Source: Planctomyces sp.
GTDB lineage: Bacteria > Planctomycetota > Planctomycetia > Planctomycetales > Planctomycetaceae
Assembly (NCBI GenBank): GCA_027483405.1
Contig: JAIXUU010000311.1
Span: 1-32,587, forward strand
Reading direction: 5' to 3'
Length of the DNA: 32,587 nt
This document shows, piece after piece, positions 1 through 10,300 of the stretch. A program made the position numbers and the translations under genes. Each line of letters opens with the position of its first letter. Position 1 is the stretch's first letter. The notes under the pieces were generated by a model, which saw nothing but the letters and a program-made list of their open reading frames with translations, searched no databases and was not told where the DNA came from.

Positions 1-66
1 ACGGCCATGTTGATGGGGGTTGTGAGGAAGTCTACAGCTGCATCTGTGGTGGAGAACCGTATTGAC

Positions 67-104
67 CAGGGGGCGGATGAAGACATCCGACCCCTGCCAC
101 CCGG
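67..104 (+). repeat. Dispersed hairpin repeat (family A), copy 1
   Basis: CAGGGGGCGGATGAAGACATCCGACCCCTGCCACCCGG; matches 36/38 bases of the reverse complement of 18803..18840. Internal stem CAGGGG-G-CGGATG / CATCCG-A-CCCCTG. Confidence 0.75.
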
Positions 105-204
105 CTGATGGCTTGGGGGGCGTTGATCGGCACTGGCCAGTTTGTGGATTTTGTCAGGACGCAACACGTGCTAGGAACGCTTCGTTCCACGTGAAACCTG
201 CGAG

Positions 205-789
205 TCAGATGCCAGAGAACGCCTGCCCCACCTCCATCTGAAACTCTTTGAGCGATGGCGATGTGAGTGTCTCACCCATGCGGAAGCGGATGGGATCGCG
301 ATCGAGCCGGTGCGATTCGATGAACCGGTCGGCAGGGGCCAAAGTGGGTTCGACCAGCCAGACTTCTTCGACGCCAATCTTCAGGTACTCAACCGCCTTC
401 TCCAACAGGTCAGTCCAGCGGTTTGAAGGTGACCTGACCTCAATGCATAGCTCGGGAGCCGGGAGCAACGGACCTTCGGGAAGCACGTTCCCTTTGAGGC
501 GTGCAAACGAAATGTAGAAGCCGTCAACGCCGCGAACGGTGTCTGGTTCGGACTTTGTTTGTAGAGCCGTCTCGTGCCCACCAGCCAGGCCGCAATTATG
601 AGTGCGAGCTCAGGTCGTCAAGAGATAGTTCAAATTGGAAATCACGATGGCATGACGCGGGGATGGTGGATTCATCTCGACAATGACTCCCTTGACCAGT
701 TCACACGGTTGCTCGTCCGGAAGTGCCAGGAACTCAGCGGCCGTCATGCGCCTTGTCACTGGGCTCAGGGGAAGTTCGGCAATCGACAT
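205..789 (-). pseudogene. Uma2-family (DUF820) protein interrupted by one in-frame TGA
   Basis: Reading from ATG at 789 (GGAGG upstream): MSIAELPLSPVTRRMTAAEFLALPDEQPCELVKGVIVEMNPPSPRHAIVISNLNYLLTT*ARTHNCGLAGG...PDTVRGVDGFYISF...PELCIEVRSPSNRWTDLLEKAVEYLKIGVEEVWLV. The TGA is at 610..612 and both halves are in the same frame. Confidence 0.75.
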
Positions 790-905
790 CGTTATGCCTC
801 CTCGATTGAAGATTCACTCCCTCTCAGCCTACCACCTGGCGTGAGGTGTCGAAACCCCTTCTTCGTGCTGGCTGGAAGTCGTGGGCCTGCGTGCTGAATC
901 CTGAT

Positions 906-3900
906 TCAAGCTCTCACGAGGAGAGGAAGACGCACAGCCAGTCGCACGGCAGCCAGGGCCGAGAGCATTCCGACCACGAAGACCAGCAGGAGCCAAATGC
1001 CACCTGTGCCCCATGGGACATCTGCCCCGGCGGAAAGAAGTTGAGGCAACATCGAGACCAGAGCCGCGACCGTTCCAAAGCACAACCCCCAGACCAGCAG
1101 CAGAGCATTCTCGCACAGAATCATGCGGGTGATCAGCCCGTTGCCAAAGCCAATCGCTCTCATCAGCGAAAGCTCGGCTTGCCGCTCCCAGACGTTTCTC
1201 AGCATGACCGTCGCCAGCCCGATGGTTCCCAGCAGCAGCCCTAAGCCACCCAGAGCCTGGAAGGCGGCCAGATAAGTGTTCTGTACGGCCAGAAAGCGGG
1301 CGATCCGCACACCCACCGGTTCGAGGTCGAGGCCGTACTCCACCAGACGGGATTCCAACAGGTCGATCGCGGGTTGTTCCTCGGCTGGAGGCACTTCGAT
1401 GAGAAAGTAGCCGTATCCCTTCTGCTCGGGATAAAGCCTCAGGAAGTTTTCCTCGGACATCAGCAGTACACCTTGCAGCACCGAGCCATCAAGCATCCCG
1501 GCAATCTTCAAAGGGGGCGAACCAGAGGGTGCTTCTGGTGCAGGAAGCGTGGCTCCCGGCCCCTTTTTCAGGCTGTAGAGCAAAGTGTTGATATCGCCAA
1601 TCACAGGGATCGTTTCGGTACTGGTGCCCAGCAGTAGCTCCCATGGATTCGCTTCTCTCGCACCGACAAACTTAAAACCCCCGCGTTCGATGAATGATCG
1701 CGGCACACCCAGAATCGTGGGAGCCGTCGCCTGGAACAGGTTGATGCAACTGGCATCTTCTCCCGGCTTCACGCGGAATTGATAAGCCCGCATCGCATCG
1801 AGCAGGCTGGCTTCTTTCGAACCTGCGGGGAACTGGAGCTGGAGCGATTGCCTCCCTGCGGGTGTGTTCAAGTCGTACAGAATGGGACTGGCTGATTCTC
1901 CCACGAGAGCGAAGCCGCCATTCCCACTCGACTTCATCGGTCGGTCAGCGGCAGGATTTCTTTGCCCGGCAGCCACGGTCACAATCACAAAGGTGGCTGC
2001 GGAGATCATCCCTACTGTGAGCAGACTGCGCTGCCTCGCTCGAGTGACGTTTCGCTCTGCCAGTCTGGTGATCCCCGCCAAGCCACTCCCTTGGAGGACA
2101 CTGATCACAGGCCGATCCAGCCACGCACTCAGCGTCCAGAGGGAGGTGGCCAGCAGCAGCATCCCGCAAACGAAGAATCCCACGATCTGCCACGACAATC
2201 CGCCAAAGGCTTCACTGGCGGGAACTACCCCGGCCACCAGGAGGAGGATCATCACAGCTGAGATTCCACCACTGGTCATGGCCTTCCAGCGTGCCTGCAA
2301 ATACCTCGATGGTTGATCTTCCATGAGGTTGCTCTGTCCAGCAAGGAGGTCCCGGATCTCGATCCGGGAGAGATCCCGCAGTGCCCACCAGACGCTGAAC
2401 ATCGCACCGGCAATGGCAATCGCGGCCCCCATGACGAGACTTCCAGGGAGGACATACAGGTCAATGGCACTGGTGCGAATCGCCCCCTTCCACCAGTTGG
2501 TGAGACCGTAAATCATGAGCCGGGCATACGCGGTTCCCAGCAGCAGGCCCATGAGTGAACCCAGGCATGCCAGCCAGAAGCCTTCGCACAACAGCAGCCA
2601 GCGGATCGATGTGGGTGTGAATCCCGTGGCGGCCAGTAGACCCAGTTCGCGGGTGCGCTGCTCGACACCGAGCCGGAAGAGCAGGCTGATGAGTATCAAG
2701 GCGGCCACAATCAGGAAGAAGCTGAAGCCAATAAACAGCCCAGTGAAATCGGTTGCTCCTGCTGCCGTCTTCAGGCCGTAGGCTTTGAGTGGCTGGAGCG
2801 ATAAGCCCGCCGCCGACAGATCGAGCTGCTCAACCATTTGTGAAACAAGTTCTGTTTCGATCGCCTCACGAGTTGTGCCTGCTGGCAATGCCAGACGAAT
2901 CGATGTCAGCGTCCCGTACCGGCTGGGCCAGAGTTCCTGGGCGGTCTCAAGCGACAGGAAGAGTTTCGGGAGGGCCTTGTACTGATCCCAGTACTCATCA
3001 TCACGGGTCGTCACCAGATCGAGCTTCATCGGAAAAGGCTGATCCCAATCCGACAGCGAATCGACATCCGTAATCCCCTTCACTTCAGGAGTCAGATGAC
3101 GGTCAGCCGCTGGCCCCTCGATCTTTGTGATCGCCTCAACCTTGAATAGTCCCGATTCTTCGGGAAGCTCGCCATGTGCCCCGACCTGATGCCATTTCAG
3201 TTCAAGCTCGTCGCCGACTTTTGCGCCCAGGTCTTCTGCAAGATAAGTGTTGATCATCACCCCACGCCCGGAGAGCTTGAACGCTGTCACGGGTTGACCA
3301 CCGACGACTGCCTTAGGCTCGACAAGAGGGAATGGGCCAAAGGGTGGTTCCAGCGCTTTCGCATTGATCCCGGCGACAGTCGAGTACATGGAGTACTGCC
3401 GGGGTTCCCCACCCACTTTTCGAATCGAGTTCGCCAGGTAAACCATGACTGGCGAACTGGCCAGCTTCAGCTTGTCGGCTGCTGACTGAATGGCCTGGGC
3501 CAGCGGGTCTTCGAGCAGCATCCGCTCGCTGTCAATACTCAGGCCCCCGATTGCAGCATCATTGATGACTCGCAGCTGCAGATCGCTGAACGAAACAACG
3601 CTTCGCAAAGCCTCCTCAACGGCGGCTCGGTCTTCTTGTGAGGCCAAGGCACTCTCTGGAGAAGTCGCCCGGGAGTCATGAAAGAAGATCGCATTGACTC
3701 GAGCCGGTGAGCCTTGAGGATCCCGGCGACTGGGCCGAACTTCACCCAGCCCCAGATCCGCTTGTAATGTCTTAAGACTCATGAACAGGCTGAGAGGATC
3801 GAGCTGGCTGGGTGCCAGTCCAAAGTGGGCTGCGGTCACCTCCTGAGGAAGAATCTCGCGAACCGTGAGCGTCACCTCCTGCGAATCGTTGTCTTTCTGC

Positions 3901-4487
3901 CCCAGCAGAGTATCGCGGGGAACAGCCGACGGCAGCTCGACCCAGAGTGTGATTGTGTCTCCCGCCCTCGCTTGAAGTGCTTCAGCCAGTGCCGTGGTGA
4001 TGAGAGCTTCTCGCCCAGCAGGAGGTGCCACTCGCGAAGCTGCTGACGAAATGCTGGTGCCGGGTGCAGATCGATCCAGCCAGGGCCAGAGCCGTTCATC
4101 GACGCCATAAGCCATCACCTGCCCTGCCCGGCGAACGAGCGAGTCAGTTCCGGATTTCGACGATTGTTGATGTTCAACGCCTCCGCGCAGGATCAGTCCT
4201 GGGGCGATCTCGATGCCCTGATCTTTGAGTTTCGCCTGCAATCGGGAGGTGAGATCTTCACGAACAAACCGGGGCCCAGTGATGACAGCATCGACTTCGC
4301 CCAGCCGGCGCAACGTCATGGCCCGCAGACTGCCACGCATGGAGTCGCCCACCAGCAGTGCACCCGTCACGACGGCTGTCGCCGCAATGACGCCCAGCCA
4401 GACGGCCAACGAGGTTCGCCAGTAGTAACGGAGGCTGGCTTTGATCAACAGTGAATGGTGAAGCGAGGCGGCTCCAGAATGTGGCAT
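906..4487 (-). CDS. Large FtsX-like ABC transporter permease (MacB/FtsX family)
   Basis: About 1,190-aa ORF with an N-terminal TM helix, a long periplasmic region, and multi-helix FtsX blocks (FIGFSFFLIVAALILISLLFRLGVEQRTRELGLLAATGF; LSLMRAIGFGN). ATG at 4487; the ORF track starts at an upstream TTG (4493). Confidence 0.85.
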   Translation of the reverse strand: MPHSGAASLHHSLLIKASLRYYWRTSLAVWLGVIAATAVVTGALLVGDSMRGSLRAMTLRRLGEVDAVITGPRFVREDLTSRLQAKLKDQGIEIAPGLILRGGVEHQQSSKSGTDSLVRRAGQVMAYGVDERLWPWLDRSAPGTSISSAASRVAPPAGREALITTALAEALQARAGDTITLWVELPSAVPRDTLLGQKDNDSQEVTLTVREILPQEVTAAHFGLAPSQLDPLSLFMSLKTLQADLGLGEVRPSRRDPQGSPARVNAIFFHDSRATSPESALASQEDRAAVEEALRSVVSFSDLQLRVINDAAIGGLSIDSERMLLEDPLAQAIQSAADKLKLASSPVMVYLANSIRKVGGEPRQYSMYSTVAGINAKALEPPFGPFPLVEPKAVVGGQPVTAFKLSGRGVMINTYLAEDLGAKVGDELELKWHQVGAHGELPEESGLFKVEAITKIEGPAADRHLTPEVKGITDVDSLSDWDQPFPMKLDLVTTRDDEYWDQYKALPKLFLSLETAQELWPSRYGTLTSIRLALPAGTTREAIETELVSQMVEQLDLSAAGLSLQPLKAYGLKTAAGATDFTGLFIGFSFFLIVAALILISLLFRLGVEQRTRELGLLAATGFTPTSIRWLLLCEGFWLACLGSLMGLLLGTAYARLMIYGLTNWWKGAIRTSAIDLYVLPGSLVMGAAIAIAGAMFSVWWALRDLSRIEIRDLLAGQSNLMEDQPSRYLQARWKAMTSGGISAVMILLLVAGVVPASEAFGGLSWQIVGFFVCGMLLLATSLWTLSAWLDRPVISVLQGSGLAGITRLAERNVTRARQRSLLTVGMISAATFVIVTVAAGQRNPAADRPMKSSGNGGFALVGESASPILYDLNTPAGRQSLQLQFPAGSKEASLLDAMRAYQFRVKPGEDASCINLFQATAPTILGVPRSFIERGGFKFVGAREANPWELLLGTSTETIPVIGDINTLLYSLKKGPGATLPAPEAPSGSPPLKIAGMLDGSVLQGVLLMSEENFLRLYPEQKGYGYFLIEVPPAEEQPAIDLLESRLVEYGLDLEPVGVRIARFLAVQNTYLAAFQALGGLGLLLGTIGLATVMLRNVWERQAELSLMRAIGFGNGLITRMILCENALLLVWGLCFGTVAALVSMLPQLLSAGADVPWGTGGIWLLLVFVVGMLSALAAVRLAVRLPLLVRA

Positions 4488-4704
4488 CGTCAACTCTGTT
4501 TAGAATCGTGGTGCGTCGAAGGTTCATCTTCGAATCGATCTACCGGCAGCGAGGTCGATCTGCCCAAATTCATCCTACGAAAATCAGAGACCAGTTGCGC
4601 CGCATCCTGAAAGATCTCATCTCGTCGGAACTGTGCTTCGAGGCCACGATCCATGAACTTTGTGAGAAATGCCGGCGTGGTCAATAAAACTGCGCGTTTC
4701 GTCA

Positions 4705-4751
4705 ATGATCAATCTTCATGACTAAATTAGCATAATTGACTGATTGATCAT
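4705..4751. promoter_or_regulatory. AT-rich dyad upstream of the FAD oxidoreductase gene
   Basis: Perfect 10-bp inverted repeat ATGATCAATC (4705..4714) / GATTGATCAT (4742..4751), 27-nt spacer, immediately upstream of the ORF at 4776. Confidence 0.45.
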
Positions 4752-4775
4752 CCCCACCTGTTTGAGCTACGCTCA

Positions 4776-6080
4776 ATGCCTCGTAAGCTGGACGAACCCG
4801 TGACTCTTGATCTGACGACGACCATGCCATCTCCCGACCACACCGACTTCAGCCCGAAGTCAGCCGACACCTCCGGGCCCACCTTTGATGACATTGTCGT
4901 CGGAGCGGGTGTGATTGGTCTGGCACATGCCTACGCGCTGGCACGTCGTGGCCGCAAGGTGCTGGTCATCGAGCGGCATGCCCGGGCCTTGGGCGCCTCA
5001 GTTCGCAACTTCGGCATGATCTGGCCGATTGGCCAGACCCTGGGCACAAACATGAACCTGGCCCTCGACAGTCGCCAGATCTGGGCCGGGCTGCTGGAAC
5101 GATCAGGGATCTGGCATCATCAAGGGGGCTCGCTGCATGTGGCTCATCACGATGATGAAGCTCAGGTATTGCGCGAGTTTCACGAACTGGCGACCCAGGC
5201 TGGCTATGAACTTGAACTGCTGGATGCGCGGGCGACGACCGCCTGCTCACGGGCCGTCAATCCAGAGGGACTCAAACTTTCGCTTTACAGCCGGCATGAG
5301 ATTGCTGTCGATCCACGCGAGGTCATTGCGAAACTGCCAGGCTATCTGCGGGCCAACTATGGTGTGCGATTTGAGTATGGTCAGATGGTGCGTTCCATTG
5401 ATGGACAGAAGGTCAAGACGTCTGCAGGTCAATGGTCGGCCCGGCGCGTCTGGCTCTGCACGGGTGATGAAACACAGATTCTGTACCCGGAAATTTTGAC
5501 CCGGCAAGGGATGTTCCCCTGCAAACTGCAGATGCTCCGCACGGCGGCTCAAACGGGTGATTGGAAAATCGGACCACACCTGGCTGGTGGACTGACACTC
5601 CGGCACTACACATCGTTTGCAGCCTGCCCGACACTCGCTGAACTCAAGGCGCGAGTGGCTCGCGAAATGCCTCTGATGGATCACTTTGGAATTCATGTGA
5701 TGGCTTCGCAGAATGGGCGCGGCGAACTCACGATTGGTGATTCGCACGAATACAACCCGCCCGAAGAACCCTTCGGCAACGTGTCGCCATTCAATACCCG
5801 GCAGATCGACGACCTGATCATGAGCTATCTGAAAACCATCATGGTCGCACCCGATCTGGAGATTGCCGAGCGATGGTTCGGAGTTTATCTGAAGCACCCC
5901 GGCAAGCTGTGGTTTGAAGCGGCTGCCGAACCACACGTCGAAATCCTGACCGGCATCGGTGGGAATGGCATGACTCTCTCGATGGGTGTGAGCGAACAGC
6001 ATGTGGCCCGTGTGCTCGGAGAAGCAATCACTCAGGATCCGGCTCCTGCCAACGCCAGTACGAAACCAGCACTGGTGTAG
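4776..6080 (+). CDS. FAD-dependent oxidoreductase, DAO/TIGR03364-like
   Basis: DDIVVGAGVIGLAHAYALARRGRKVLVIER dinucleotide-binding motif; ASVRNFGMIWPIGQ and C-terminal TGIGGNGMTLSMGVSE resemble the TIGR03364 family. Confidence 0.8.
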   Translation: MPRKLDEPVTLDLTTTMPSPDHTDFSPKSADTSGPTFDDIVVGAGVIGLAHAYALARRGRKVLVIERHARALGASVRNFGMIWPIGQTLGTNMNLALDSRQIWAGLLERSGIWHHQGGSLHVAHHDDEAQVLREFHELATQAGYELELLDARATTACSRAVNPEGLKLSLYSRHEIAVDPREVIAKLPGYLRANYGVRFEYGQMVRSIDGQKVKTSAGQWSARRVWLCTGDETQILYPEILTRQGMFPCKLQMLRTAAQTGDWKIGPHLAGGLTLRHYTSFAACPTLAELKARVAREMPLMDHFGIHVMASQNGRGELTIGDSHEYNPPEEPFGNVSPFNTRQIDDLIMSYLKTIMVAPDLEIAERWFGVYLKHPGKLWFEAAAEPHVEILTGIGGNGMTLSMGVSEQHVARVLGEAITQDPAPANASTKPALV

Positions 6081-6185
6081 CTGCGTAACCCTCGCCCACG
6101 TCTGCGGGTGAGAGGGGGGTACGGAGTGCCGGGTGAGGTTTTTTCGTGGCGATGTGGAGCAGCCACTTACACTTCCGCTGGGTGC

Positions 6186-6207
6186 CACTGCTGGCTTGCC
6201 AGCAGTG
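6186..6207. repeat. Perfect intergenic palindrome
   Basis: CACTGCTGGC-TT-GCCAGCAGTG, 10-bp arms with 2-nt loop. Confidence 0.7.
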
Positions 6208-6298
6208 CTCATCCCACGATGTTTTCGGCGTCAGAACTTATTGATGACGAGTCGGGGTCAAAGTACCTCGTTGATAGAACGCCCAATACGTTCGGGCT

Positions 6299-6340
6299 CA
6301 CCCTCATCCCGGCCTTCTCCCGTCGAAACGAGAGAAGGGG
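6299..6340 (-). repeat. Dispersed hairpin repeat (family B), copy 1
   Basis: CACCCTCATCCCGGCCTTCTCCCGTCGAAACGAGAGAAGGGG; reverse complement closely matches 11191..11230. Confidence 0.75.
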
Positions 6341-6454
6341 AAACCGATGCCTGATGCAGTCGCGATCACGACTGACGGCTTCAGCCAATCAAACTCTTGG
6401 TGATCAATAGTATGGAGTGGCATCCATCGCACAATGGCGTCAGTCTCCAACGGC

Positions 6455-7054
6455 TCACCGCGAGTTCGACCAAAGTTCCCGATTTTCGGCTGCCAGAAAC
6501 GCGGTCAAAATCATATGAGCAGCGAGCTTATCCACCGGGCTGACGGGAGTTTTTTTCTTCGCACGATTCTGAGGTGAGGAGTGACCAGCACCTGGGGATT
6601 TTTTAGAGGTTCGCCCACTGGCTGGTTTGTTGCCAGAGCGTGGAAAAACTCCATCCTGCCACAACAGCAGTTCTGCCGAGACCGAGGTGTATCGCTCATC
6701 CCAGTATCGAAGTGGCAGGCTCGTGCAGCGAGCCAGCCATTCACCGAATTGTCGGGCTTCCCGCGAGAGCTCACTTTCTTCACCACTGGTATGGAGTGGC
6801 AGACCCACAACTAAACCTGCGACGCGGTAATCGAGGCAGGTCGCCTTAAACCATTCCCGATCGACCGACTCAGACTTACGCTGATAGATCTCCATGGGCA
6901 TAGCCAAAGTCTGCTCGAATGTCGAGATCGCCAGACCCACCCGCTTCTGGCCATAGTCAACTCCCAGGAGACACCCTTCGCGAGGAAATGCCTGCTCACT
7001 CGCCGACTGGCCTTCTTCCGGCTGCTCACCAGAGATTGGAGAATCCTGTGGCAT
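6455..7054 (-). CDS. ruvX: Putative pre-16S rRNA nuclease / RuvX (YqgF) family
   Basis: LLGVDYGQKRVGLAIS, VVGLPLHTSGEESELSREARQFGEWL, YWDERYTSVSAELLL and VDKLAAHMILTAFL are the YqgF motifs. Start approximate (MPQDSP); the track ORF extends to 7138. Confidence 0.88.
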   Translation of the reverse strand: MPQDSPISGEQPEEGQSASEQAFPREGCLLGVDYGQKRVGLAISTFEQTLAMPMEIYQRKSESVDREWFKATCLDYRVAGLVVGLPLHTSGEESELSREARQFGEWLARCTSLPLRYWDERYTSVSAELLLWQDGVFPRSGNKPASGRTSKKSPGAGHSSPQNRAKKKTPVSPVDKLAAHMILTAFLAAENRELWSNSR

Positions 7055-7393
7055 CAAGTAATCCAGGCAAAATAGGGGGTTGATTTTCAGGGGTGATCCA
7101 GCGGAGAAAAACCTCTGTCGAGCTGGCGTAACATGCATTTCGACATCAGTTTACGCAGTTTTAGGACTCTTCGTGAAGTCGCTTGTCTGGTTCTGGAAGC
7201 CAGATTGACCCATTTTCCGGCCCAGACATATACTCCCGGACGTTGGAATACTGCCCAATCTGCAGGCTGACAACCTGAAGATGGCCGCAGTCTTCCAACA
7301 AGTTGCCAGGGAAGGTCATCGTTTGGCAGTTCTTGCCAATTTTCGCCGGGGTCTTTCGGTGACACATCCAAGGACGGATGTGACAAGACAGGA

Positions 7394-10300
7394 GTGCCCG
7401 TGAAGGGCTATCTCAGACTATCGATCTGGGTCTGCATAGGACTCGTGGGATTGCTGCTGGCAATCACGGGGATCGGTGGCGGTGCGCACCTCTGGGCACG
7501 CACAACAGCTCTTCAAGAATCCATCAGTCTCTCGGCGGACTGGCTCCAGGAATGGGAACAGGGACGTGAACACATTGGGCTGTTCCGTGGTCACTGCCAG
7601 ATCACTCAAGGGGCGACCACGTGGCAGGCCGACAAAATGGTCGTCTGGGTCGAAAGTGCCGACGTCGATAGTCAGGTCGTCGAAGATCGACTGGTGATCT
7701 GGCTGGAAGGAAACGTCCAGGAAATCTCGGCCACTGGTCATCGTAACGATTCTTCCAGGCTGCTGAAGCTGAGGACGATTGAGGGGGTTGACCTCTCGGT
7801 TCGAGGTCGAGTCAGTGATCAGCCCGCGATTGATGACGCACTATATATAAGGGCGCTCAAGCAGCGGTTAGCCGGGACTCCTGAAGCTGCCCTGGCACGC
7901 AGTGAACTCCTCCAGACACAACTGACGGTCGATCCTCCGGCCCTCACCATACCGCCGGGTTCCGGGAATTCCGGGTTTGCCAATCCAGGTGTCATGACGC
8001 CACAGCTTGGTCAGCCTGCTCCACTGATGAACAATTCACCCGCTCCAGCTGCTATGCGGCGAGTGAGGATCTTCCCGCGTAGTGCCGTTCCTTTCGATGT
8101 TCGCAGCTTCCGCAATGAGAACACATTACCGCCTGAGCAGGTCGTGCAGTTGACCGGTGGCGTGACGATCATCGTCGATGGGATTGAGCGCGTGGGGGTG
8201 ATCGACCTTTCCGCGGATAACGCGGTCATCTGGACAACGGCCCTGGGTAAAGAAGAGTTCTCGACAGAATCTCTCCAGACAGGGGATACGCCTTATCAGG
8301 TCTACCTCGAAGGGAACATTGTCATCCGGCAAGGTGAGAACATTGTTCGGGCCACGCGTGCCTTCTACGATGCCCGCGAAGATCGCGCTCTCATTCTCGA
8401 TGCCGAACTGAAAAGCATCATTCCTGATCAGCAGGGGCTGACGGTACGAGTCCGGGCCGAATCCATTCGCCAGCTTTCACGCGATACGTTCCAGGCCCGC
8501 AATGCCTACGTCACGACGAGTCAGTTGGGCGAACCGGTTTACCGGATTCAATCGAGCGATATCTTCATCGATCAAAGGACATGGTCTCCCTGGTCACAGC
8601 CCACGGTCGATCCAGAGACAGGTTTACTGAAGCCAAATACGATCCCGTGGGTCACAGCTCAGAACAATGCCTTTGTTTTTGGAAGTGTGCCGCTGCTCTA
8701 TGCTCCGGTGATCTCAGGACCGGCTGAAGATCCGAACATCCCGATTCAAGGCTTCACCTTCGGCCAGGACAATATTTTCGGCTCGCAGATTCGCACCCGA
8801 TGGGATGCCTTCCAGATCTTTGGGCTGCAAAAACCAGCCGATACTCGCTGGACGTTGGAAGCAGATTACCTGTCGGATCGCGGCCCATTCCTGGCCACCG
8901 ATGGTAAGTACCGTGGACTTGATAATTACGGCAACAGCTTCTTTGGCCAGGGCCTGGCGGCTTATGTCAATGATGGCGGTGTCGATAACCTTGGTCTTAA
9001 CCGGCGCGATCTCGCCTTCCCGAATGCCAACCGCGGGATTGTTGATGCCCAGCATCGGCATCAGTTTCTCAACGGGATCGAACTCCAGGCGGAAGCCGGC
9101 TATGCCAGCGACCGCAACTTCCGCGAACAGTATTACGAGCAGCAGTTCGACACGGGCAAAGATCTCGAAATGTATCTGGGGATGACTCAAAGATACGATC
9201 AGCTCGCATGGTCCATCTGGGGTCGGCCGAGTGTGAATGATTTCGAATACACCACCCAGTGGTTACCTCGAGGCGATCTGTTCGTGCTGGGTACTCCCCT
9301 GCTCTCCAACATACTGAGCTACAGCTCGCACAGTTCCGTCGGTTATGCCCAGCTCGATAATGCGGCACCACCACCGGACCCCAACGATCTCTTCACACCG
9401 CTTCCTTATTACACCGATGCCAATGGTCTGGTAGCCATGACCAGGCATGCAATCGAAGCACCATTCCAGCTGGGAGAGTTGATGCTCGCTCCTTACGCCA
9501 TGGGCGAAGCGGCTTTCTGGAGTGATGGCTTTACGAATGATTCGGTTGACCGGTTCTATGGCCGGGCGGGCTTAAGGGCTAATCTGCAGATGTGGCGGGT
9601 CTACCCCTATGTGCAGAGCGATCTCTACAACCTGAATGGCCTGGCTCACCGCATGAACTTCGGAGCCGACTATGGTTATGCGGCCAGCAGCAAAAGTCTC
9701 AGTGAGATCCCTCAGTGGAACGAATTTGACGACAACTCGCAGGAGCGATTCCGCGAACGTTTGGTCGTGAATACTTTCGGTGGCATCCTGCCCAATGTCT
9801 TCGAACCGCGAAATTATGCAGTTCGATCGGGTGCAGCCACAGGTGTCGCTGACCCCTACCACGAGCTGGTGGATGACCAGCAGGTGCTGGCACTCGCGTG
9901 GACACATCGACTGCAGACGAAGGTCGGTCCTCCGGAACGATTGCGAATTAAAGACTGGATGACACTCGATCTGGGGGTCAACTACTATCCCGATGCAAGT
10001 CGGGATAACTTTGGCGAATCGTTCGGCCTCTTCAATGCCCGCTATGCCTGGTATGTGGGTGATCGAACCAGCATTCATGCCAGTACATTGCTCGACTTCT
10101 TTGATGATGGCCAGAAGATTTTCAACGTGGGCGTGCTCACTCAGCGCAGCGTTCGCGGCAGTGCTTATGTTGGCTTCCGACAGGTCGATGGCGGAGCCCT
10201 GCTCAGCCAGATTTTGACCGCCAGTTACAGCTACCAGATGAGTCCCAAGTGGATCTCCACGGCGGGAACAGCTTATGACGTGGGTGAAGGTCAGAATCGC

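Noticed and set aside
174-188. GGAACG-CTT-CGTTCC hairpin downstream of the Uma2 gene
   Set aside because: Short stem without a T-tract on the minus strand, so not a convincing terminator.
4490-4705. 71-aa minus-strand ORF overlapping the FtsX-like permease start
   Set aside because: Could be a translationally coupled leader, but I recognised no family and no strong ribosome-binding site; not supportable.
5247-6212. 321-aa minus-strand ORF
   Set aside because: Antisense to the well-supported FAD oxidoreductase and without recognisable motifs.
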